A stretch of 57,500 nucleotides of DNA from Sutcliffiella cohnii (GCF_002250055.1 NZ_CP018866.1:4632501-4690000), one strand, 5' to 3'. Positions 9,209 to 20,326 are shown, numbered from the stretch's first letter. Numbers and translations are program-made. Notes: a model not told the origin generated them from the letters alone.

Positions 9209-9322
9209 AAAAGCGGAGGCGTCTCGCTCTGGCTCGACAAGAAAGGTATGGCGCTGAAGGTTTTGTCGACGGGAAGTGACTGACTTATGTCTCGAGGGCT
9301 ATGTCGCCAGAGCTAGACGTAA
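9209..9322. repeat. Bacillaceae-type extragenic repeat
   Basis: The segment opens with AAGCGGAGGCG and closes with CGCCAGAGCTAGACG, the bounding motifs of a repeat commonly seen between genes in Bacillus relatives. Inside are inverted TCGACAA (9236-9242 area) and TTGTCGA segments. Its reverse complement begins TCTAGCTCTGGCG, resembling TCTAGTTCCAGGCG inside the tandem units near 861. No reading frame is present. Confidence 0.6.
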
Positions 9323-9380
9323 CAAAAGATGTCAAAAGCTATCCACAAGCTTTCCAGTGTTATAACCTCCTTAAAATGAA

Positions 9381-9424
9381 AAAAGCTTCAAGTGTTGAGT
9401 TAAAATCAACCACTTGAAGCTTTT
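9381..9424 (-). terminator. abrB terminator (probably bidirectional)
   Basis: A perfect 14-bp stem, AAAAGCTTCAAGTG and CACTTGAAGCTTTT, has an inner TTGA/TCAA pairing. T-runs lie on the minus-strand side, and A-runs make it usable in both directions. Confidence 0.9.
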
Positions 9425-9434
9425 GCTGTTTACA

Positions 9435-9716
9435 TTATTTTGTTACTAATCTATTTTGGATTTCTTCCACGATTTTTTCTGCACCTTCACGGCTTAAGAT
9501 GATTTTACCTTCTGCTAAAGTAAGGTTATCATCAGAAACTTCACCAGTAACTTGGCAAGTCATGTTTGGTTTGTATTTCTTTAAGATGATTTTTTCATCA
9601 TCTACATAAATTTCTAATGCGTCTTTCTCAGCAATTCCTAAAGTTCTACGAAGTTCAATTGGAATCACCACTCGGCCAAGCTCATCAACTTTACGTACAA
9701 TACCTGTAGATTTCAT
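9435..9716 (-). CDS. abrB: Transition-state regulator AbrB
   Basis: AbrB (93 residues) is the global repressor of post-exponential genes. The N-terminal SpoVT-AbrB swapped-hairpin domain is almost invariant (GIVRKVDELGRVVIPIELRR at 5-24, including the DNA-contacting arginines). The C-terminal half is the multimerisation domain; Cys54 is kept. I chose ATG 9716, preceded by AGGGAG, over the upstream ATG 9785, which would add 23 unrelated residues and span the Spo0A boxes. Apart from the tRNAs it is the only minus-strand gene here. Repression by Spo0A is indicated by two boxes in its leader. Confidence 0.97.
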   Translation of the reverse strand: MKSTGIVRKVDELGRVVIPIELRRTLGIAEKDALEIYVDDEKIILKKYKPNMTCQVTGEVSDDNLTLAEGKIILSREGAEKIVEEIQNRLVTK

Positions 9717-9767
9717 TTGTTTTTCTCCCTTCATTTTATAAATCATGTATGGTTTTTGGCATAGTGT

Positions 9768-9784
9768 TTCGTCATTATTCGACA
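9768..9784 (-). promoter_or_regulatory. Tandem Spo0A boxes of abrB
   Basis: On the minus strand the sequence reads TGTCGAA TAA TGACGAA: two matches to the 0A box TGNCGAA spaced 10 bases. They lie just downstream of the expected transcription start, as in B. subtilis, where Spo0A-P blocks abrB transcription. Confidence 0.9.
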
Positions 9785-9800
9785 TTTATTCTATGAAACA

Positions 9801-9829
9801 ATCATAGCAGTATTTACATTTTCCGTCAA
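9801..9829 (-). promoter_or_regulatory. SigA promoter of abrB
   Basis: On the minus strand, TTGACG, a 17-base spacer, then TATGAT. The predicted start is about 10 bases upstream of the Spo0A boxes. Confidence 0.8.
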
Positions 9830-9847
9830 TCATTTTATTCTAGAATT

Positions 9848-9874
9848 TTGTACTTCTATTAAAATATGTATAAT
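9848..9874 (+). promoter_or_regulatory. Possible SigA promoter toward metS
   Basis: TTGTAC, a 15-base spacer, TATAAT. The spacer is short, so this is tentative. It lies about 100 bases upstream of the second Spo0A-like cluster. Confidence 0.35.
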
Positions 9875-9973
9875 ATACTCGGTGAGAACCCTATAAAATC
9901 AACATTCTTCATAAAGTAATACTATTTGGTGAATAATATATTTTTTCCAAAAAAATAATGCACTAAAAATAGA

Positions 9974-10023
9974 TGACGAGCAAATTCGACAAAATACGAC
10001 ATATTCTACATAAACTTGTCGAA
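9974..10023. promoter_or_regulatory. Second cluster of Spo0A-like boxes
   Basis: Plus-strand TGACGAG (9974-9980), minus-strand TGTCGAA (9985-9991) and TGTCGTA (9995-10001), minus-strand TGTAGAA (10004-10010) and plus-strand TGTCGAA (10017-10023). Two are exact consensus boxes and three have one mismatch. Most spacings are 9-13 bases, close to one helical turn. Confidence 0.55.
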
Positions 10024-10138
10024 ACAATGTTTTTGTAGTTTTCCTTTCGATGAAGTAGTAGTTACCATTCAGGAGTGAAAGAATGTATAATAATAAGAAG
10101 AATTAGGTTAAGATGTATCTATTAATGATACTAATTAA

Positions 10139-12163
<2,025 letters not shown>

Positions 12164-12191
12164 TAATTATATAGAAATACTATTTGGAAAT

Positions 12192-12232
12192 AGGTGTTTC
12201 ACGTGTAACGACGGGTAACACCTTTTCCTTTT
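12192..12232 (+). terminator. metS terminator
   Basis: AGGTGTT (12192-12198) pairs with AACACCT (12217-12223), followed by TTTCCTTTTTT. The loop is long (18 bases). Confidence 0.7.
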
Positions 12233-12281
12233 TTGAATTAGGAAAGAATAATCATAACTAAATTAAAATGAGGTGTTCTCT

Positions 12282-13064
12282 TTGTTGTTTGATACACATG
12301 CCCACTTGAATGCTCATCAATATGAAGAAGATTTACAAGAAGTGATTGATCGGGCTATGAGTGAAGGGGTAACGAAAATTGTTGTTGTAGGTTTTGATAG
12401 ACCTACCATTACACGTGCAATGGAGTTAATTGATCAATATGACTTTATATACGCAGCAATTGGATGGCATCCAGTAGATGCAATTGACATGAAGGATGAA
12501 GACTTACAATGGATAGAAAAATTATCCCAGCATGAAAAAGTAGTTGCAATAGGGGAGATGGGATTAGATTATTATTGGGACAAATCTCCAAAGGAGGTTC
12601 AACAGGAAGTTTTCCGTAAACAAATTCGCCTTGCTAAAAAATTAAAATTGCCAATAGTTATACATAACCGTGATGCAACAGAAGATGTCGTAACAATATT
12701 AAAAGAAGAGGATGCTCAAACGGTTGGGGGGATCATGCATTGCTTTACTGGTAGTATAGAAGTGGCACATCAATGTTTAAATATGAATTTTTATATCTCG
12801 TTAGGTGGTCCCGTTACCTTTAAAAATGCAAAAAAACCGAAAGAAGTGGCTAAAGAGATTCCTTTAGATAAATTACTTATTGAAACGGATTGCCCGTATT
12901 TAACACCGCACCCATTTCGTGGGAAGCGAAATGAGCCAGGTTACGTGAAGTATATCGCAGAGCAAATTGCAGAATTAAAAAATATTTCATACGAAGAAGT
13001 TGCAAGACAAACAACTCAAAATGCAGAAAAACTATTCGGCATTAATCGACACAAACACATGTAA
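12282..13064 (+). CDS. tatD: TatD-family metal-dependent DNase
   Basis: A 260-residue TIM-barrel hydrolase. Metal ligands are visible in FDTHAHLN (about 3-10), the GEMGLDYYWD region (about 91-100), the IHNRDA segment (about 129-134) and HCFTGS (about 154-159), and in ETDCPYLTPHP near 203-213. TatD enzymes are 3'-5' exonucleases linked to DNA repair and DNA degradation; the cellular role in Bacillus is unsettled. I chose TTG 12282, giving MLFDTHAHLN, with AGGTG upstream, over GTG 12273. This is B. subtilis YabD. Confidence 0.92.
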   Translation: MLFDTHAHLNAHQYEEDLQEVIDRAMSEGVTKIVVVGFDRPTITRAMELIDQYDFIYAAIGWHPVDAIDMKDEDLQWIEKLSQHEKVVAIGEMGLDYYWDKSPKEVQQEVFRKQIRLAKKLKLPIVIHNRDATEDVVTILKEEDAQTVGGIMHCFTGSIEVAHQCLNMNFYISLGGPVTFKNAKKPKEVAKEIPLDKLLIETDCPYLTPHPFRGKRNEPGYVKYIAEQIAELKNISYEEVARQTTQNAEKLFGINRHKHM

Positions 13065-13216
13065 TTTATGGAAGAATCTTGTCCAATTATAAACTAATTC
13101 AAAAAAGTTCTACATGCCTCTTTTTCCTCATAGGATAAACTGTCGAGAAGTTATGCTTTCCTTTTTTTTAGATTGTCTGCATAATAAACAATACGTCAGG
13201 GCAATAAAGGGAGGGG

Positions 13217-13245
13217 TTGACAAGGCAGAAACAACTGTTTATAAT
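13217..13245 (+). promoter_or_regulatory. Consensus SigA promoter of yabE
   Basis: TTGACA, exactly 17 bases, TATAAT: a perfect SigA consensus. The predicted start falls only about 20 bases before yabE, so the leader is almost nothing but the ribosome binding site. Confidence 0.85.
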
Positions 13246-13273
13246 CCATCCAAGGAGAAGGAGGCGTTTTTGC

Positions 13274-14473
13274 ATGTTTCAAAACATGAAAAAACTGTTT
13301 TCCGGTTCTATGGGGAGAAAAAAATTAGTTATTATTATTACTAGTTTTATAGTCTTCCTAACCATACTAAGCTTCGGTACATACGAAGCGACAAAAGCGT
13401 CCGTAACAGTTAACGTTGATGGGGAAGAAGTAAACGTTCGAACTCATGCTAAAACTGTGGCAGACATCCTTAATGAACTAGACATCACTGTTCGATCAGA
13501 AGACTATTTATTTCCGGAGAGCTCAGAGCTTGTTACAAACTCGATGGAAATAGTATGGGAACCAGCCAAACAGATTACGCTTAATGTTAATAACGAAGAG
13601 CAAATCGTTTGGACAACGGCGAAAACAGTAAAAGAGCTTTTAGCTCAGCAAAACATAACAGTATCGAAACACGATAAAATTAATCCTAGTCTTGATACAG
13701 AGTTAGAAAAGGATATAAACATTGTATATGAGCAAGCATTTGAACTTACCTTAACAGTTGGTGGAGAAGAACAACAAGTGTGGTCAACTTCGACTACGGT
13801 CGCTGACTTTTTAGAACAGCAAGAAATTACGTTAAATGATTTAGACCGAGTTGAGCCTGGATTAAAAGCAATGGTTACGAGCGATTCTAATGTGGAAGTT
13901 ATTAGAGTTGAAAAAGTCACCGATGTAGTGGAAGAACCGATAAAATTTGGTGTTGTTACGAGAAATGATAATTCTTTAAACAAAGGTAAAGAAAAAGTTG
14001 TTCAACAAGGTCAAGAAGGTTTAGTTGCTAAGCATTACGAAGTTATTATCGAAAATGGTAAAGAAGTTTCAAGAGAATTAGTAGAAACAAAGACATTGAA
14101 AGATAGTAGTGACCGAATTGTGGCAGTTGGAACGAAGCAAGCTCCTCAACCACAACAGGTCTCTAGAAGCAACAGTTCATCGTCAAAAGAATTTTATGTT
14201 TCATCTACAGCGTATACTGCTAATTGTAACGGGTGTAGTGGAATAACGAGCACGGGAATCAATTTAAAGGCTAACCCTAATATGAAGGTTATTGCCGTTG
14301 ACCCTAGCGTTATACCTTTAGGAACAAAAGTTCATGTTGAAGGTTACGGTTATGCAGTAGCTGGAGATACTGGTGGTGCGATTGTTGGAAATAAAATTGA
14401 CGTATTTTTCCCAGATAAGCAAAGTGCTTACCGCTGGGGATCAAAGCGTGTAAAGATTACAATTTTAGATTAA
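13274..14473 (+). CDS. yabE: YabE, DUF348/G5/3D-domain cell-wall protein
   Basis: This 399-residue secreted or membrane-anchored protein has a basic start and a hydrophobic segment at about 20-40 (LVIIITSFIVFLTILSFG). Three DUF348 ubiquitin-like repeats follow, then a G5 domain (about 230-300) and a C-terminal 3D domain ending with AGDTGGAIVG and DVFF. 3D domains share the MltA-type double-psi barrel fold of lytic transglycosylases. B. subtilis YabE is the counterpart of resuscitation-promoting factors. I chose ATG 13274 with AAGGAGG upstream. Confidence 0.92.
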   Translation: MFQNMKKLFSGSMGRKKLVIIITSFIVFLTILSFGTYEATKASVTVNVDGEEVNVRTHAKTVADILNELDITVRSEDYLFPESSELVTNSMEIVWEPAKQITLNVNNEEQIVWTTAKTVKELLAQQNITVSKHDKINPSLDTELEKDINIVYEQAFELTLTVGGEEQQVWSTSTTVADFLEQQEITLNDLDRVEPGLKAMVTSDSNVEVIRVEKVTDVVEEPIKFGVVTRNDNSLNKGKEKVVQQGQEGLVAKHYEVIIENGKEVSRELVETKTLKDSSDRIVAVGTKQAPQPQQVSRSNSSSSKEFYVSSTAYTANCNGCSGITSTGINLKANPNMKVIAVDPSVIPLGTKVHVEGYGYAVAGDTGGAIVGNKIDVFFPDKQSAYRWGSKRVKITILD

Positions 14474-14482
14474 CGTAAAGAG

Positions 14483-14509
14483 CAGAGGTGTTTTTACCTC
14501 TGTTTTTTT
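14483..14509 (+). terminator. yabE terminator
   Basis: CAGAGGT, loop GTTTTT, ACCTCTG, then T7. Confidence 0.85.
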
Positions 14510-14717
14510 ATTTACATTCTAGCTATAAATCGTATACAGCCTATTTTTTAATCCTCTTGGCTCAAAATTAGTTTTCGGGGTGTTATTAATACAAATACTA
14601 ATTCAAGCCTTGTTGCGCTTTTTTTAACGTTTTGCGTTATAATATAAAAACATAAAAACAACTCTATATATATAGACGTATGTACATATGAAAAGTTGCA
14701 TGATTTCGGAGGAAAAA

Positions 14718-15272
14718 ATGAAAATAAAAGAAATAATCGTTGTGGAAGGAAAAGACGATACAGTAGCGATAAAAAACGCAGTTGATGCAGATACAATTGA
14801 AACAGGAGGATCTGCTATTAATAGAGAAATTTTGGAACGGATTAAACATGCACAAAAAACTAGAGGTGTGATCGTATTTACCGATCCAGACTTTCCAGGG
14901 CAAAAAATAAGACATACTATATCAGAGTATGTACCAGAATGTAAACATGCCTTCCTGCCGAAGGAACTAGCTAAAGGGAAAAATGGAAGGGGCATCGGAG
15001 TGGAGCATGCAAGTAAAGAATCAATTATTAAGGCTCTAACTGGGCTTCATCAATCGTATGAAGGGGAAAGCGAGCTTATCCCTATGTCTGTTTTGATTGA
15101 TTACCATTTAGTTTCCCATCCAGCGTCAAAGGTGAGAAGAGAGCGTCTCGGAAACATATTAAATATAGGCTATACTAATGGGAAACAGCTGCAAAAAAGA
15201 CTCCAAATGTTCCAAATAACGACGGAGCAACTAGAAGAAGCGGTGTCACAAATTAACCAGGAGGAAAGCTAA
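14718..15272 (+). CDS. rnmV: Ribonuclease M5
   Basis: RNase M5 (184 residues) trims both ends of 5S rRNA precursors. The N-terminal Toprim domain shows IIVVEGKDDT (about 6-15) and FTDPDFPG (about 54-61), which hold the acidic metal ligands. The C-terminal part GYTNGKQLQKRLQMF is the conserved family tail that helps RNA recognition. I chose ATG 14718 with GGAGG upstream. The stop codon touches the ksgA start, so the two are co-transcribed, as in B. subtilis. Confidence 0.95.
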   Translation: MKIKEIIVVEGKDDTVAIKNAVDADTIETGGSAINREILERIKHAQKTRGVIVFTDPDFPGQKIRHTISEYVPECKHAFLPKELAKGKNGRGIGVEHASKESIIKALTGLHQSYEGESELIPMSVLIDYHLVSHPASKVRRERLGNILNIGYTNGKQLQKRLQMFQITTEQLEEAVSQINQEES

Positions 15273-16154
<882 letters not shown>

Positions 16155-16156
16155 TG

Positions 16157-16189
16157 GACTTGCTTTTTAGAGCAAGTCTATTTTTTTTT
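16157..16189 (+). terminator. rnmV-rsmA terminator
   Basis: GACTTGCT, short loop, AGCAAGTC, followed by a long T-run. Confidence 0.9.
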
Positions 16190-16621
16190 ATAAGCTAGTT
16201 GTCTGCGGCTCCTTGTATGTCTAGCCCATCCGCTACTTCCGGTACACAGTTTGATTGGACCCTAAGCGATTCACCTACGCTTTTCTAATCACCAAGGGGT
16301 ATTTGGTTGCATAGTCTAGTTTAGGTGGCTGTTAAGTTAGCTGCTCGTCTTCCAGTTATGAAGTGAGTAAAACTTTTGATAGAACTTAGGGTGCGGTGTT
16401 CTGGAGAGAGAAGTTTTTGATAATCTGACCGCAAGCGAAAAGTGAAAAATCTGTTTAACGGAGCAGTTAAATGGATTAACGTTTATCTTATAGTCTTGAA
16501 GTGACGTCAAGCTCCGGTGTTGTGGTCCCAATGGCTTTTACTCTCTGTTTGTGATAAGGGAGAATGTATTTACTTGACCGAGAAAAACACCTAAGCTTTT
16601 TTGGTTTTGGAGGGAGTAACG
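16190..16621. other. Unexplained gene-free stretch before yabG
   Basis: These 430 bases hold no credible gene. The first part (about 16196-16330) has a Bacillaceae repeat flavour (TGTCTAGCCCATCCGC, cf. TCTAG...GCG ends elsewhere). A SigK-like site lies at 16291-16318. The rest, about 300 bases up to yabG, is less AT-rich than other gaps and could be a long leader. A 64-codon minus-strand frame (16337-16531) has no recognisable features. Confidence 0.5.
16291..16318 (+). promoter_or_regulatory. Possible SigK promoter of yabG
   Basis: AC (16291-16292), 17 bases, CATAGTCTA, fitting the SigK form AC, 16-17 bases, CATANNNTA. B. subtilis yabG is SigK-dependent. The distance to the gene, about 300 bases, is long, so confidence is low. 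Confidence 0.3.
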
Positions 16622-17506
16622 ATGAATATAAATGTTGGAGATATTGTTGCAAGAGCATCATATAAATTTGACTTGCTATTCCGAGTTATTGATATATATC
16701 ACAATGAGAAAGGAGAAAAAATAGTACTTCTATATGGGGAGGATGTTCGCTTAATGGCGGATGCACCTTATGGTGATTTAAGAAAGATGGACAATATTGA
16801 AGTACAAGAAAGAAAAAAAGTAGAAGATATGAGATTAAGTCGTTCCTTATATCTTTTTCAGCAAGATTACGAGTTAATTCGTGAAAAAAGTGAATACGAG
16901 GTTACAGGAGGATATCAAACCGATAATGAATATTTTCAAGTGCCGGGGAAAGTTTTGCATATAGATGGAGATCCTCTCTACTTACAAAAGTGTTTAGATT
17001 TGTATTCAAAATTTCAAGTGCCAGTTCAAGGGGTGCATTGTCATGAAAAAGAAATGCATTTAAAGATTGGAGAATTAATCGATAAGCATAGACCAGATAT
17101 TATTGTTATTACTGGTCATGATGCATATTCGAAATCAAAAGGAAAAGTATCAGATATAAAAGCATACCGTCATTCACGCCATTTTGTTCAAACAGTAAAA
17201 GAAGCTAGAAAAAAAGTCCCTCACTTAGATCAGCTTGTCATCTTTGCAGGAGCTTGTCAGTCTCATTTTGAATCATTAATTAGGGCAGGAGCGAATTTTG
17301 CGAGTTCACCTTCTAGAGTAAATATACACGCCTTAGATCCTGTGTATATTGTTGCTAGAATATGTTTCACCCCATTTATGGATAGGGTAAATGTGTGGGA
17401 TGTATTACGTAACACATTAACAGGAGAAAAGGGATTAGGCGGTATTGAAACGAGAGGATTACTTCGTACAGGTATGCCGTATCGGAAACATGAAGAAGAC
17501 TTCTGA
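16622..17506 (+). CDS. yabG: Sporulation-specific protease YabG
   Basis: YabG (294 residues) is the spore-coat protease that processes coat proteins such as SafA and SpoIVA and exposes sites for Tgl crosslinking. An N-terminal SH3-like segment (about 1-50) precedes the conserved peptidase region VPVQGVHCHEKEMH and VITGHDAYSK (about 140-175), then FAGACQSHFESLIRAGANFA (about 210-229), which supplies Cys and His candidates for catalysis. I chose ATG 16622 with GGAGGGAG upstream rather than the frame-start at 16601. Confidence 0.94.
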   Translation: MNINVGDIVARASYKFDLLFRVIDIYHNEKGEKIVLLYGEDVRLMADAPYGDLRKMDNIEVQERKKVEDMRLSRSLYLFQQDYELIREKSEYEVTGGYQTDNEYFQVPGKVLHIDGDPLYLQKCLDLYSKFQVPVQGVHCHEKEMHLKIGELIDKHRPDIIVITGHDAYSKSKGKVSDIKAYRHSRHFVQTVKEARKKVPHLDQLVIFAGACQSHFESLIRAGANFASSPSRVNIHALDPVYIVARICFTPFMDRVNVWDVLRNTLTGEKGLGGIETRGLLRTGMPYRKHEEDF

Positions 17507-17529
17507 CAATTTTCGTTAGAAGTTTTTTT
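17499..17529 (+). terminator. yabG terminator
   Basis: ACTTCTGAC and GTTAGAAGT form a 9-bp stem with one G-T pair, followed by T7. The 5' arm includes the last codons of yabG. Confidence 0.8.
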
Positions 17530-17670
17530 GTGTTGTTCACTATGAGTAATAGAGGTTTTTATTTTATATATCAAGCGAAGTAAAAGTTTTTAAAATATTT
17601 TTACATAGTAACGGAACTATTGGTGCAAAGTAATTGTAGACATTTGGAGATAATTGTTGATTAAATTATA

Positions 17671-17700
17671 TTGACGAACTTTATATCTGGTTGATATAAT
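17671..17700 (+). promoter_or_regulatory. Upstream SigA promoter of veg
   Basis: TTGACG, an 18-base spacer, TATAAT. Confidence 0.7.
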
Positions 17701-17712
17701 TTAAAGTTTTAT

Positions 17713-17741
17713 TTGTCTTTTTTCACGTTTTGTGCTATACT
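17713..17741 (+). promoter_or_regulatory. Downstream SigA promoter of veg
   Basis: TTGTCT, 17 bases, TATACT, ending about 24 bases before the veg start. With the site at 17671 it forms a tandem pair. The B. subtilis veg promoter is one of the strongest vegetative promoters known. Confidence 0.6.
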
Positions 17742-17765
17742 TAAAAATAGTGAGGTGGAGTAAAA

Positions 17766-18032
17766 ATGGGAAAAACGCTAAATGATATTAAAAGTACGTT
17801 AGATTCTAACTTAGGGAAGAGATTAACTCTTCGTGCGAACGGTGGTCGTAGAAAAACTATTGAGCGTGTAGGTGTTTTAGCAGAAACATATCCATCTGTC
17901 TTTGTTATTGAACTAGATCAAGATGAAAATGCGTTTGAACGTGTATCCTACAGCTATGCAGATGTCCTCACAGAAACGGTACAACTTACATTTATTGAAG
18001 AACAAGGTAATATGGCTTTAAGTGGGCAGTAG
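17766..18032 (+). CDS. veg: Veg protein
   Basis: This 88-residue protein is the Veg family member (DUF1021). [20 protein letters not shown] and the [14 protein letters not shown] loop (about 23-36) are hallmark segments, in a small beta-barrel fold. B. subtilis Veg promotes biofilm gene expression by interfering with SinR and also affects spore outgrowth; the mechanism is unclear. It stands alone between yabG and sspF, with its own tandem promoters and a weak terminator. Confidence 0.93.
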   Translation: MGKTLNDIKSTLDSNLGKRLTLRANGGRRKTIERVGVLAETYPSVFVIELDQDENAFERVSYSYADVLTETVQLTFIEEQGNMALSGQ

Positions 18033-18058
18033 ACAAAAGTTTGCTGCTTTTTATTTTG
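18026..18058 (+). terminator. veg terminator (weak)
   Basis: GCAGTA and TGCTGC form a 6-bp stem with one G-T pair around the stop codon, followed by TTTTTATTTTG. Confidence 0.55.
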
Positions 18059-18121
18059 TTCTAATTCAGGTCTTGTTAATATGTGCCATGAAAATAAATA
18101 CTATACAATCAAATTTTTGCA

Positions 18122-18153
18122 TGAAATAAATTACGTAATACTTATTCATACTA
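18122..18153 (+). promoter_or_regulatory. SigG-type promoter of sspF
   Basis: TGAAATA, about 18 bases, CATACTA. The -10 is an exact SigG match and the -35 is close to TGAATA. Forespore expression is known for sspF. Confidence 0.7.
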
Positions 18154-18188
18154 ATAATGTCGTATCATTTTGAAAGGGGTTGCGTAAC

Positions 18189-18374
18189 ATGGGCAGACGT
18201 CGTAGAGGTATTATGTCTCCTCAGTTAAAAGAGGAGCTAGCAAAAGAGTTAGGTTTTTATGATGTAGTGCAGCAAGAAGGCTGGGGAGGAATCCGGGCTA
18301 AAGATGCTGGAAACATGGTAAAACGAGCTATTGAAATTGCTGAACGTCAACTTGCTCAAAAAGGTAATCAATAA
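18189..18374 (+). CDS. sspF: Small acid-soluble spore protein SspF, alpha/beta-type
   Basis: This 61-residue protein is an alpha/beta-type SASP paralogue. These proteins coat spore DNA and shift it to an A-like, UV-resistant form. Conserved segments are [15 protein letters not shown] (about 14-28), [22 protein letters not shown] (about 32-53). I chose ATG 18189 giving [10 protein letters not shown], with GAAAGGGG upstream. It is preceded by a SigG-type promoter. Confidence 0.94.
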   Translation: MGRRRRGIMSPQLKEELAKELGFYDVVQQEGWGGIRAKDAGNMVKRAIEIAERQLAQKGNQ

Positions 18375-18394
18375 TAAAATTTCAAAGATACGAC

Positions 18395-18420
18395 AACCGA
18401 AGCCTGCGCTTCGGTTTTTC
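18395..18420 (+). terminator. sspF terminator
   Basis: AACCGAAG, loop CCTGCG, CTTCGGTT, then TTTC. Confidence 0.85.
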
Positions 18421-18563
18421 TTTGTTAATAAAAATTATTACAACATGTTATGTGGATTGATTTATAAGTCGATATTGTTTTTATGATGGAAGTTTCACAA
18501 CGTACAAGATAATGGTACAATACATAAATAATCAATGGAGAGACGAAAAAGTAGGTGAAAAAA

Positions 18564-19433
18564 GTGAAGGTGTTAGAAAAAGCCCCAGCTAAAATAAATT
18601 TATCGCTAGATGCTCTATATAAGCGGGAAGATGGTTTTCATGAAGTGAAAATGGTAATGACAACAATCGACCTTGCTGACCGAATTGAGCTAACAGAAAG
18701 AACGGATGGACAAATCGAAATTATTTCGCATAATCGATTTGTGCCAGACGATAACCGTAATTTAGCATATCAAGCTGCACAATTACTCCAAAAAAAGTAT
18801 GGAGTTACAAAAGGGGTATCGATTGAAATATCAAAAATTATCCCAGTTGCTGCTGGCTTAGCGGGAGGAAGTAGTGATGCAGCTGCTACGCTAAGGGGAT
18901 TAAATAAATTATGGAATCTTGGGCTAACATTAGATGAATTGGCAGTACTAGGAGCAGAAATCGGTTCTGACGTTTCTTTCTGTGTATACGGGGGCACAGC
19001 TTTAGCGACGGGAAGAGGCGAAATCATCCAACCTATTCCTGCACCTCCGCATTGTTGGGTCGTTCTTGCGAAGCCAACAACAGGTGTATCAACGGCTGAA
19101 ATATATAATAATTTAGATTTAAAGAAAGTAAATCATCCAAATGTTGATGGTATGGTAGAGGCAATTAAAAACCAAAACTATGAAGAAGTTACAAAGTTAG
19201 TTGGGAATGTGTTAGAATCTGTTACTTTAAAACTTTATCCTGAAGTTGCCCAAATAAAAGAACAAATGAAACGTTTTGGAGCAGATGCGGTCTTAATGAG
19301 TGGAAGTGGCCCAACAGTTTTTGGACTAGTTCAACATGATTCCCGATTACATCGAATGTACAATGGATTAAGAGGATTTTGTGATCAAGTGTTTGCGGTT
19401 CGACTTATTGGAGAACAGAATAAACTTGATTAA
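18564..19433 (+). CDS. ispE: 4-diphosphocytidyl-2-C-methyl-D-erythritol kinase
   Basis: IspE (289 residues) phosphorylates CDP-ME in the MEP pathway to isoprenoids. This GHMP kinase shows [10 protein letters not shown] (about 6-15), the ATP loop [19 protein letters not shown] (about 93-111) and [11 protein letters not shown] near 253-263. I chose GTG 18564, giving [10 protein letters not shown] and the family length, with AGGTGA upstream; GTG 18555 is an alternative. It precedes purR by 56 bases. Confidence 0.95.
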   Translation: MKVLEKAPAKINLSLDALYKREDGFHEVKMVMTTIDLADRIELTERTDGQIEIISHNRFVPDDNRNLAYQAAQLLQKKYGVTKGVSIEISKIIPVAAGLAGGSSDAAATLRGLNKLWNLGLTLDELAVLGAEIGSDVSFCVYGGTALATGRGEIIQPIPAPPHCWVVLAKPTTGVSTAEIYNNLDLKKVNHPNVDGMVEAIKNQNYEEVTKLVGNVLESVTLKLYPEVAQIKEQMKRFGADAVLMSGSGPTVFGLVQHDSRLHRMYNGLRGFCDQVFAVRLIGEQNKLD

Positions 19434-19489
19434 ATCCGTATATTAATGGTATATTTACTATAAAATTTTCGGATTTTAGGAGGGGTTCC

Positions 19490-20326
19490 ATGAAACTGCG
19501 AAGAAGCGGTCGCCTCGTAGATATGACTCATTATCTGCTCCAAAACCCACAGACGTTAGTTCCTTTGTCATACTTTGCGGATAGATACCAATCAGCGAAG
19601 TCTTCAATTAGCGAAGATTTAGGGATTATTAAGCAAACGTTTGAACAGCAAGGTATTGGATCATTATTAACAATTCCAGGTGCAGCGGGTGGAGTGAAAT
19701 ATATTCCATATACAGGCTTGGAAGAGGCCACACAATTTATTGAGGAACTGAGTGAATTAATTGCGAAGCCGGACCGTTTATTACCCGGTGGCTATTTATA
19801 TATGACTGATATATTAGGTAATCCGAAGCTATTGAACAAAATCGGCAAAATGTTTGCAACAGCCTTTAAAGACACAAAAGTCGATATTATTATGACAATG
19901 GCAACGAAAGGGATACCTCTTGCGCACGCTGTTGCAAGTTATTTAGACGTTCCTGTAGTTATTGTTAGAAGAGATAGTCGAGTAACAGAAGGATCAACAG
20001 TAAGTATAAACTACGTATCAGGGTCTTCTAAAAGAATTCAAACGATGTTGTTAGCAAAACGAAGCTTAGAAACGGGTTCAAACGTGTTAATTATTGATGA
20101 TTTCATGAAAGCTGGTGGAACGGTTAATGGAATGGTAAATTTATTAGCCGAATTCCAAGCGAACGTGGCGGGTATAGGAGTTCTAGTGGAATCAGAAAAC
20201 GTAGAAGAGCGACTAGTAGAAGATTATATTTCATTAGTGAAATTAGAGAACGTAAATGAAAGAGATCGTCAAATTGAAGTGAACCCAGGAAATTTTTTAA
20301 CGGTAATGTCAAAAAGTAATGAATAA
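19490..20326 (+). CDS. purR: Purine operon repressor PurR
   Basis: PurR (278 residues) represses purine genes in Gram-positive bacteria and is released by PRPP. The N-terminal winged-helix domain (about 1-73) begins MKLRRSGRLVDMTHYLLQNP. The rest is a phosphoribosyltransferase-like domain with the PRPP motif VLIIDDFMKAGGT (about 200-212). ATG follows AGGAGGGG. It is co-directional with ridA, 20 bases on. Confidence 0.96.
   Translation: MKLRRSGRLVDMTHYLLQNPQTLVPLSYFADRYQSAKSSISEDLGIIKQTFEQQGIGSLLTIPGAAGGVKYIPYTGLEEATQFIEELSELIAKPDRLLPGGYLYMTDILGNPKLLNKIGKMFATAFKDTKVDIIMTMATKGIPLAHAVASYLDVPVVIVRRDSRVTEGSTVSINYVSGSSKRIQTMLLAKRSLETGSNVLIIDDFMKAGGTVNGMVNLLAEFQANVAGIGVLVESENVEERLVEDYISLVKLENVNERDRQIEVNPGNFLTVMSKSNE

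Noticed and set aside
16337..16531. 64-codon minus-strand frame between rsmA and yabG
   Set aside because: No ribosome binding site, no homologous motif and low-complexity composition. It is more likely chance in a non-coding stretch.
18565..20326. ispE-purR-ridA as a new functional module
   Set aside because: The order is the normal Bacillus arrangement; nothing in the sequences suggests a new link.
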